Position numbers and translations under genes: made by a program. A stretch of 64,000 bases of DNA from Rhipidocladum racemiflorum (taxonomy: Eukaryota > Streptophyta > Magnoliopsida > Poales > Poaceae): the NCBI GenBank assembly GCA_036346355.1, contig CM070584.1, positions 49,931,097-49,995,096 on the forward strand, in the 5' to 3' direction. This document shows positions 55,808-64,000 of this stretch, one piece after another; positions within the stretch are counted from its first letter, which is position 1, and the number at the start of each line of letters is the position of its first letter. The notes below the pieces were generated by a model that saw only the letters and a program-made list of their open reading frames with translations, did no database searches and was not told the origin of the DNA.

Positions 55808-57325
55808 TATTGGAAATATGCGCCAGAGACAATCATAGAGATAATGATATCTCTTTATGTTTATGTTTAATTGTCTTATTCCTTAAATAATCTCATCATT
55901 ACTGATTAGCAAGTGTGTGACTTGCTAGTGAGACTCTATAATGATTATGTGATGATTATTCTAAAGTGATCCCTGGTTGGTAATTATATGAGGACACATA
56001 TGAATAGACTAGCATATGTGTTGGTTGATGACCATGTTTCACTGCTCATAGATATGTAGATATCAAACTAATAATATGGACACATGTTAGAGAATATGGG
56101 GTTGGTTCGACTCATACTGAGACACCGCGAGAACGTTGTATTTTTCTTGTCATTAATTGATCTCAAAATAATTAATGTGTATGCTATATTGCTATACCTT
56201 AGACCTGAGATTGACGTGTGTTCTTGAGATGCGTAGTGACTTACTTAGGGGGTGCCAAACGCTACTCCGTAATTGGGTAGTTATAAAGGTAGCTTTCATG
56301 TTTGTCATGAAGCATGCTGCAAGTTGTGATCAGTCAATATGGGATTTGCCTCTCTATACAATAGGAGGGATCTTTAGGCATCTCGAGTGATCGGATTCCG
56401 GAAAAGCATAGCCATGCTACTTGCGGTTAAGAGTTAACCGTGGTTGGGGATTCCGAGTCATATGATCGAGAAAGAGTGGTCAAGCTAACTAAACAAGGAT
56501 GACATATTCTCGCCTTGAGCTTGACCGATATCGTAAGACAAAGGGAAATACATATGACTGAACATTATTAAGGTTCGTCTGATATGATCTTTACGTATAC
56601 TTGGGAGTCGGCACGTTCTACTAGGGGCCGCTACCGATTATTGGTTGAGTAGGAGTATTCGGGCAATGTCCAAGTATACATGAACCTATGGGGTCGCACA
56701 CTTAATGGGTTGGAACCAAACTTTGATGGTGATCAGAGTTGGAACAGAATTCAGATGTAATCCGAGTTGTTGTGAGTTTAGAGTTCGTAATGGGACTCTA
56801 ATGTAGAGCCCATTATGGGACATCTATATAAAGGGAGGAGTGGTGGCTGATAAGGGTGACGAAGATAATTGTGTTAGACACATCAGGAATTCAGAACTCT
56901 TGAAACCCTAGCCACCGCTTTCCCTTCTCGTCTAATCCGCACAGCCGAAACTAGTATTCCGACGTGTGGTGTTCCTCCCTGTACGTATGGATACCTTGGA
57001 GGAGTTGCTGCAAGGCTTCAATTCTAGGACAGTCCGAAATCTGAGTCTGTCAAGAATGGTTCGTGAAGGAGGCGCAAGTCTATGTCGTCTGATCGGTAGA
57101 CTAGTTGGTGGTGATAGTTTCTGGTCGGGAGGCTGGTCGGAGCTTATCCGACCTAGTTGGCGAATTGGTCGGATCTGGTCGGCAAGAAACGCGCTACATC
57201 GACTCTACTTCTGCTACTGATTTGCGCGTTAATGATAATTCTATTATCTATTATATGCAGCGGTGTCCGAGTTATGGAGTAGAAATTTTGTACTTTTGCT
57301 ACAGTAGCCTACACGTTCCCTAACA
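55808..57325 (+). mobile_element. BARE/RIRE1-like copia LTR, probably solo
   Basis: The start TATTGGAAATATGCGCCAGA resembles the TGTTGGAAATATGCCC start of the BARE/Angela/RIRE1 LTRs, and the end is TTCCCTAACA. The length of about 1.5 kb fits that family. No internal domains flank it. The 5-bp flanks (CAGGG, TGCGG) do not match, so the ends or an exchange are uncertain. Confidence 0.55.
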
Positions 57326-58772
57326 TGCGGAGCCCGGGTAGCTAGACACAACAGTAAAAAAAAACATGACCGAGGGTAGAAGGACGCCCTTTTTGTTTTG
57401 GGTCAGGCACATACATGTTCTGAGGCATTTTCCCGTAAAGCCTCTGCATCATTAACTGCAAATTATGGCCTTCTAGACAGTGGATAGTAACTAGTACCCA
57501 AATGTTTTCAATTTTCTTGTCAGTGGTCTCAACAGCAGGGAAATGGGGCCTCCGGTGGTGCAGGCCAGGCTTATCAGCCTGTGAGACGGCTTCTGTTCCA
57601 GTGATCCACTGGTAGGGCAAGGGAAGATCATGATATGATTAGCCACCTATAATTTAGCACTGCATTTCCTGAAGAACAAGTGAGTCGATCCTGAAGTAAG
57701 TGCAATCACTAATGACTAGCAGTGTGAGAGAACCAAGCAGATGCCCAGAATATCCAAGAGCTAGTCTTCTGAAGTCTGAACTCTGAACTATGTATACTTC
57801 CTCCATTCTTTGCAAATTTGGTCTTAAGGCTTTGAGACTGGTCTAATCAGTAATCACATTTCTAGTAAACTGTACAACAATGTGTACACGGGAATGAATT
57901 CAACATGCATGGTATATAAATTAAATCTAAGGTATTCTCTTTAATTGAAAAGGTTCGATCACAGTGCACACAAGACTTTGAGACATTATTAGCAACTGTA
58001 CATGTACCACCAATGTGGTAGGCTGGGAGCCGACGTGCTCAGCTAATCAATAACTTCCCCACCACCAAGCCACCAACCAATCATGCATGGAGGCTGGAGC
58101 TAGCTAGATAGGCTCAAGTTATAATATATAGTGTTTGTAAAAAGAAAAAGTTTGAGAAAAATCTAATATGGTAGAAGCATGGCCGGTTATCTAAAAAATG
58201 AAATGCTGAACTTGATGATCCAATATATCATTGATGTCATTGTCCATCAATTTCTCAAAAAATAAAAGCATATATGGATTTTCTAACTGTGACAATTGAA
58301 TTGACCATACAAGGGACCATTTACAGGACAAGGGTAATCAACCATGGTTTCTACATGACTAGTTGCCTGCTATTATATATAGAGTAAATTTCACTTTGCA
58401 CCATGTTTTATTACCAAAGTGACACTTTGCACTATCCTTAGCCATTCTTTCCACTTTAAACCACGCCTTCTTACCAGCTCTTCCACATTGCACAAGGGCA
58501 ATAACTCCTTCTCTTCCACCTCCACTGCCCCGGAGCTCGCCGCCGGTGCTCACCTTCGCTGCATAATGGTAGGCCACCATCGCCGGCTCACCTTCGGCTG
58601 AGCCAAGTCCGCCATTGACTTCTCCACCATGAAGTAATGCTCATGAATACCCAGATGTCCCCACTGTCAATGGAGTGTGCCGCCACCTCGGTCGTTGATG
58701 CCCCTACTTCGTACAGTAAACGCTGGTTCTTCGATCAAGTTTTGAATGACTTTCTAGTCAGATCATTATATA
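57326..58772. other. Intergenic stretch
   Basis: A minus-strand 92-codon open frame at 57342-57620 has no recognised domain and no clear splice context. Nothing else was recognised. Confidence 0.35.
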
Positions 58773-59113
58773 TAGGAAAATGTTTCCATGCACCTGGGAG
58801 TATGTACTCCCACTCTCAATATACTGCTTATACTCTAATACTGATTATAAGACACTTCAAAGTGAGTTTTATGAAAAATTTCACCAAAGTCCACCCTTTA
58901 TAGCATAATTTGTTTATATACACTTTTTACATATAGAAAAGGGTCTATAGCAAAAAATAAAGGGCTCTGATGAATTTCTTTTAACAATATCGTATTGTAG
59001 AATCTTAGAATTATTATTGGGGTATATTGAAAGTGATAAAGGAGTATAATACATTCGTTTAAGTGGTATACTGGATGTGGGAGTACGTACTCCTAAGAGT
59101 ACGGAAAAGTTTT
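58773..59113. mobile_element. MITE with ACTCC-palindromic termini, copy 2
   Basis: Starts TAGGAAAATG, then GGGAGTATGTACTCCCA; ends with GGGAGTACGTACTCC and CGGAAAAGTTTT. The interior shares GATAAAGGAGTAT with the copy at 21313. Ends are approximate. Confidence 0.55.
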
Positions 59114-59234
59114 AAATTTTTAGATGTCGAGTGTAACTAGTTTATTAACTAGTTCAAACAAGTTTGAACTGAAATTCAAGGTGGGTGAAGACCAACTTAG
59201 GGGTTGACGGAGGTGGGAGGTGACATTTTTTTTA

Positions 59235-59460
59235 GTGAGTAACTAGGGAACGGTATACCGTTGCAACGGTATAGTCATGAAACTTATGAAACTTATCAGT
59301 TTCAGTGCTGGTTTCATGAGTTTCAGTGTTTAGTTTTATCAGTTTCATGTTTTATCAGTTTTTAGTGCTAAGTTTCATGAGTTCCAGTGCAAAAAATCAT
59401 AAGTTTCATGAGTTTCAAAGGTATACCGTTGCAACGGTATACCGTTTTTTAGTTTTTCTG
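59235..59460. mobile_element. MULE-type MITE, short copy (226 bp), copy B
   Basis: Starts GTGAGTAACTAGGGAACGG and ends TTAGTTTTTCTG. TTTTTTTA flanks both sides. It is nearly collinear with the copy at 20978: same length, terminal ACGGTATACCGTTGCAACGG and GAAACTTAT interior. Confidence 0.85.
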
Positions 59461-59939
59461 TTTTTTTATCAGTCTTTGATAAGGTAGGATGTGGGTTTTA
59501 ACTCACGATCGAAAGATAATAGATAGAGGTAGAATAATGTGCGTACATATAGAGAGACGAGGTTACATGCATATAAGTAGAAATTGATCCAAGGAAGGAG
59601 ACTGCAACCTTTCTACTAGTTTCTATCGTTCCTAGCACTGTCAGAGCTGGATACAGCTAGCTAGAGGTATCGAGATCTTGAGGTAAGGTAACGTAATGTC
59701 GTGTAAGTCAAGATATATGCATGCTGCTGTTCGATCACTAGCTACTAGTACGCCGTAGTATATGTTAGTAGTACCAAAAATCTATCTGTCTAGTTTTCAC
59801 CGAAAGGCCTCAAACCCACGATCGAATTCAAGGCTGCGCCTGTACGCATGCCGTACGTAGCATGCTGACCGGCTGCGAGAGAAAAAAAAAAAAAAAAGGC
59901 GCCGCTCCCGGTGATTTTGATCTCCCAGACTCCCACCAC

Positions 59940-60790
59940 CAGGTTCACAATTTCGAGTGATTTACGAGAATTTGGAGCGAAATTCGAGATTCCGAGCCCT
60001 ACCAAAATATAAGATCGAGCGATAAACCGAGCAAATTCAAATTCAAATTCAAAAAATTTCAAAAATTTAACCAAAAACTCTCTAAAATAAGTATTAATAG
60101 TTTTGTAATCTCTAGGATGAAAATTGGTTGAAAAATTGAAATTTTTAGATGTTTTTGCGCGATAACCGATTTTACAACATTAAAAAATAAAAAAACAATA
60201 CTGGGACCCAGAATTTTATACCATGTTGTACCAACATTGGAAAATGATTAGTCTATAGACATGACAAAATTGGCATGAATACAAGACAGAGTTGCTAGCT
60301 ACTCGAGGATTAGCGCTCATGTCCACATAGTGCGACAATGGAAGAATGAAGACGCTATGCCAAGTGTGAACATTCATTTTTTGTGAGAAATATTGATTTG
60401 AAATGTAATATGCCATGATATTGAAATGTGGATTTGTTGAATTGAGTTGTGAATGGTGTTGAAATGAAATGTTATTATTGTTGCAACTTGAGATTGTCTA
60501 AAATATAGTAAAGGTCATGCCAATTTTTTTATATTCTTCCATATTGTGCTATTATAATTTTCCACCATTTTTATAATTTTTCACAATTTTTTTTCATTTT
60601 TCTTCATTTTTTCATTGGTCCACAATTTTCCATCCAAAACAGTTGAATTTCGAGAATTTTCAAAAATTTTCAAGCTTTTGACCGGCCGTTTGACTTTCAA
60701 ACTGTTCAATTTTTGTCGAATTTCGAGCGATTTTTGCGAAATTTCGCTGCCGTCGGGAATTTGAAATTCTAGTCTAAAACGAAATTGTTA
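59940..60790. other. AAATTTCG-rich repeat region
   Basis: AT-rich sequence with many GAAATTCGAG and CGAAATTTCG-like motifs, resembling the outer parts of the hAT element at 49913-54950 and the segment at 32091. It may be a related non-autonomous hAT element ending near TTGTTAACCCTG. Ends are not defined. Confidence 0.35.
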
Positions 60791-61382
60791 ACCCTGCCCA
60801 CCACCTGCATATATGAAAAATTTTACTGTACTAGCCTCTAGATAATTTTTTTGTGAAAATAGTCTCCGTAGTGACAAAATTACAAAGTAGTCCCATATTG
60901 CGTCGCCACACTACTGCATTGCCTTGCCTTGTGTCCCCATGATGCTGCAGCTTCCTAGCCCCGCGCCATGCCAAAGTAGCGTTGTGGAGGCGTTGCACTG
61001 GCTGAAGCAGCCCTCCAAGGGCACTGCACTCGTCGACCCTCCCGGGCTGCTTTTTTCTATTTTTTAATAAAAAGGGCAGAAAATTTTCGGATATAAATAA
61101 GAACAGTAAAAAATATGCCCCAAAATTTTTTGGTACTAGCACACGTGTTATTTTTATAATTAAATTTTGTTTTTCACAACCAACCAATAGTATGGAAAAT
61201 AGTTCGGAGAGAAATGGAATAGCGTGGTGCTGGACGTTTTTAATTAATTTATTTATTTTATTTGCTTCATCGGTGTAGCAATTAATCATGCATTTTAGAA
61301 TTAATCTGGTTCAGTGATGAGTACCAAAGTTATTTATTGCTAGTCGATAGTTTAAGAATTTTCACTACTACAGAAACGTACA

Positions 61383-61885
61383 TCACAATCGGTTCTTTTT
61401 GGTCATCACAGTCGGTTTTGGTGGCGATACAAAGTCCAACGACAGTGATAAGGTAGATATATCACAGTCGGTTTTTAACCGACACTAATAATACATTATC
61501 ACTGTCGGTTCTCAACAGGAACCGACTGTGATATTACACTTATCACCATCGGTTTTATCTTAGAACCGATTGCGATAAGTATAATATCACAATCGGTTCT
61601 TTTTAGAACCGATACAAATGATTACATTATCGCAATCGGTTCATTTGTAGAACCGATGGGGATAATAATAATATCACAATCGGTTCATTTGTAGACCCGA
61701 TTCAAATTATTACATTATCACCATCGGGTCATTTGTAGAACCGATGGGGATAAGAATAATATCACAATCGGTTTATTTGTAGAACCGATTCAAATTATTA
61801 CATTATCACAATCGGTTCTTTATGCAAACCGATTGCGATTTAAACATATCCCAATCGGTTCCAAAGAAGAACCGATTGTGATGAT
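61383..61885. repeat. CACTA subterminal repeats, ATCACAATCGGTTC type
   Basis: Alternating direct and inverted units at roughly 30-50 bp spacing, inside the CACTA terminus. Confidence 0.85.
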
Positions 61886-62339
61886 GTTACTGCACATCGT
61901 CCGAAAATGGCCTCGCATTGACAATATGACACATTCATGACAATCCACAGAATCACAGAACATATACATCACAATCTACACACATTACATTCAAATTAAT
62001 ATTGTTTTCGATCCGTAATGCATCACATTCACATTCAGATAAATTTTGTTTACACTTTATGGACTAGTATTTGCTTGAATTGTCTCTATATCTACCATCA
62101 TCTGCTATAACTTCGTCCGGTACCATCGGCATAAATAGTCTCGTAATTTCTTGAGATCAGTGTTGGTTAGGCTCTTCCGGCTGATATCAAGGACCTGCAA
62201 AATAGATAGTAGTGCACTAATATATTTAAGGCTTAAATTGGTATTGTAACATGCTGATAGTATTATGCTTGTAAACAAATATCAAATAGACAGTATTGCA
62301 AATAATCTGCTTTATACCTTAGGAAAAACATGTGAGCGA

Positions 62340-62900
62340 CCAATCAAATTCAGCATGTGATGCATCACGTAAAAGCCACACAGATCATCGCACCCTTGTT
62401 GATGACACTGTGAACAAAGAAACTTAAATTAGGAGACGAATTAAAAATAGGTGCAAGAAAAAATCCTATGATAGACACTTGTACCTTGAAGCGCTTCCAC
62501 TCGAGTTTGGTGCCTTGTTTATCATTGTATGGGCCACATTCAAAGAACGTAAGACATGAAAGCCCTATACATTGGAGAGATGCCATGCATTGAGGTTAAA
62601 AATACCTAACGTAGTTCAATATGTAAAGTGTTAGGTTAGAGGAATGTACTTACTACGCAAAAGCAGGCTCGATCGCATAGTCCATCGGTCTATTTTCGAG
62701 TGAGTTCAACGTGTAGACCTTGTTTTGACTCGGAACAACCACAAGTAGAACCCAATGGTTGCTTATTAAGCGGTACACAATGCAAGAGAATAAGTTAATA
62801 CAAGGTTGAAGTGTGTACATGTAATTGAATTGTATAGTAGTACATACTCCTGGTGGTATGGGAAGAGAATGAAGTCCTTTTGCCTCCTCATGCAATGCAC
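62340..62900 (-). CDS. Ulp1-like C48 protease region of the second CACTA element
   Basis: Minus-strand exons: one near 62895-62653 gives NHWVLLVVVPSQNKVYTLNS, and one near 62586-62340 gives CLTFFECGPYNDK, then CHQQGCDDLCGFYVMHHML. The family His (HW), Gln and Cys (LCGFY) are present. The position of the catalytic Asp in the DSL-type motif is Asn (TLNSL). In active Ulp1 relatives this Asp completes the triad, so activity is doubtful. Such proteins in CACTA elements have no settled role. Confidence 0.65.
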
Positions 62901-63388
62901 GCTTGATGTATCACGCAAGGAACTCCGATTGATACTTAGCCATGGTCGCAGACACCATCTCGGGTCGACAAACCCGACAGGGTGTTGACCCGTCACGGAT
63001 CGCTGCCTCATGAACCTGCAATTCATGTCAATTGTTAAAAATATAATACAAAATCAATAAATAGTCATCGATTGAGTATGGTGCGAGACTCACGGCGTCC
63101 AGGATCGTATGGTAGAAATATCGACGGCTTTCAAGCTATACATAAAGTCTGAGATCCTCAAATCGACCGAAAGGTCCCATCCTCCTTGCGGTGGAATTGG
63201 CCCGCTCGATACTTCACTATGAAATCGTGGCGAGACTCGGCCTCATGTGACCTATCGATGTACCATCCATGTAGGTGTCATTGAACAAGCCCAAAGAATT
63301 CAATTCTTGGCTTGGGAGAAAGGGCTTTCCATGTATGTACCGCTTGTGATCATCAGGGTGCTCTGTGCCCTCGACAACTTTGCCTTCT

Positions 63389-64000
63389 TCACGGAGGGAC
63401 TCTACGAACTCGCTTTGTATCTTTCGTCATCGTGGTAGAAGTCCTTTGCGCCCCACCTGCGCACCAACATTTGTAGCCTGCGGCGTAGGTGCAGAGGTGC
63501 GGTGCAGGCGAGGTGCGGTTGTGTAGCAGGCGAGGAGCATGTGCAGCAGAGCGAGGAGCATGTGCAGCAGGAGCAGGAGCAGCAGTAGTTGGAGGAGCAG
63601 GAGCAGCAGTAGTAGGAGGAGCAGGAGCAGCAGCAGCAGCAGCAGCAGGAGTAGTACCAGGAGCAGCAGCAGTAGTACCAGCAGAGCGAATGTGAGCGAG
63701 CATCGAGTAATGCGAGGAGCAGAGAGCGAGCAAGAGCAGTGAGCAAAGATGTGAGGCATCAGCAGCAGAGCGAGTAGTAGCAAAGCAATAGCGATGAGTG
63801 ATAGCAGCGATGCAGAGCGCAGCAGATGTGAGTGAGCGTGAGCGAGTAGCGATGAGTGCAGAGCGGCAGCTTGTACCAGCAGTAGCAGAAGTGGCAGCAG
63901 GAGGAGGTGCTTGCACTACGACACCGTCGCGGGCCACTTGATGAACGACATCCGTGCTTGCCCGAGAGTGGTGATATCTTCGTTCGGGGAACTCCAGGGC
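63389..64000 (-). CDS. Low-complexity open frame of the second CACTA element (partial)
   Basis: The minus-strand frame from the right edge (EFPERRYHHSRASTDVV, then VARDGVVVQAPPPAAT) runs into an Ala/Pro/Thr-rich tract encoded by GCA/GCAGGA repeats at 63530-63700. It probably belongs to the same transposon gene as the Ulp1 region. The true start is outside the window. Confidence 0.4.
   Translation of the reverse strand, partial: ALEFPERRYHHSRASTDVVHQVARDGVVVQAPPPAATSATAGTSCRSALIATRSRSLTSAALCIAAITHRYCFATTRSAADASHLCSLLLLALCSSHYSMLAHIRSAGTTAAAPGTTPAAAAAAAPAPPTTAAPAPPTTAAPAPAAHAPRSAAHAPRLLHNRTSPAPHLCTYAAGYKCWCAGGAQRTSTTMTKDTKRVRRVPP
63530..63690. repeat. Degenerate GCAGGA/GCAGCA repeat
   Basis: Imperfect hexamer and triplet repeats, including an uninterrupted run of seven to eight GCA units near 63630. 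Confidence 0.85.

Larger units (their letters stand above)
61363..64000 (-). mobile_element. Second CACTA element, left end and Ulp1-type gene (continues beyond window)
   Basis: The terminus CACTACTACAGAAACG begins at 61363. Subterminal repeats follow to about 61885: over a dozen ATCACAATCGGTTC and GAACCGAT units in both orientations. Further in, the minus strand encodes an Ulp1-like protease region. The other end and any TNP2 gene would be to the right of the window. Confidence 0.82.

Noticed and set aside
57342..57620. 92-codon minus-strand frame
   Set aside because: No domain, no promoter or splice support. It could be an exon of an unknown gene, but this cannot be supported.
57797..57830. 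CTTCCTCCATTC resembling a Stowaway end
   Set aside because: No matching inverted end or TA duplication was found nearby.
61383..61885. Regular repeats that could suggest a CRISPR-like array
   Set aside because: The units are alternating inverted copies inside a CACTA terminus in plant DNA, with similar rather than unique spacers.

Overview
The window is plant nuclear DNA from a grass, most likely rice (Oryza). The signs are two intron-containing plant transcription-factor genes, a monocot MIR169 hairpin, and rice-type transposons (Stowaway, Tourist-like and MULE MITEs, hAT, CACTA with TNP2 and Ulp1 domains, Helitrons, copia and gypsy LTRs). From memory, the gene order (CONSTANS-like 14 type B-box gene, MIR169, bHLH137 type gene) matches a collinear block described in grasses and fits rice chromosome 9. 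That placement is recall, not a search.

Left part (1-16.6 kb): a B-box/COL gene on the minus strand (exons 2021-2854 and 666-893, continuing past the left edge) with a GC-rich first exon. Then come a MULE-type MITE with a long GAAACTTAT array (3350-4559), small MITEs, a decayed CACTA element of about 6.9 kb (6597-13466) interrupted by an LTR-like segment, a foldback element, and an intact-looking MIR169 hairpin (16405-16557) with a TATA box upstream.

Middle (16.9-47 kb): mostly transposon sequence. It holds an LTR fragment, a 5'-truncated LINE, a second MULE MITE, Stowaway and hAT MITEs with clear target-site duplications, a second MIR169 copy that has lost its miRNA arm (24257-24346), a tRNA-like pseudogene, several Helitrons (up to three head-to-tail at 34.6-36.2 kb), a copia remnant with a triplicated 74-bp block, nested LTR sequence, and a 2.3-kb copia-like element with an exact 5-bp target duplication (44451-46746).

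Right part (47-64 kb): a complete seven-exon bHLH gene on the minus strand (48018-49621, predicted 300 residues). Upstream of it lie a 5.0-kb hAT element with 8-bp duplication and a DUF659-type transposase, itself interrupted at its start codon by another hAT MITE; a BARE/RIRE1-like LTR; a third MULE MITE; and the left end of a second CACTA element with an Ulp1-type protease region that runs off the right edge.

Only three loci look like host genes: the B-box gene, MIR169 and the bHLH gene. The rest is transposon-derived or unrecognised intergenic DNA. MIR169 acts on NF-YA transcripts, COL/B-box proteins act in light and flowering control, and this bHLH group acts in brassinosteroid and growth control, so their linkage may matter, but nothing in the sequence shows that they work together.
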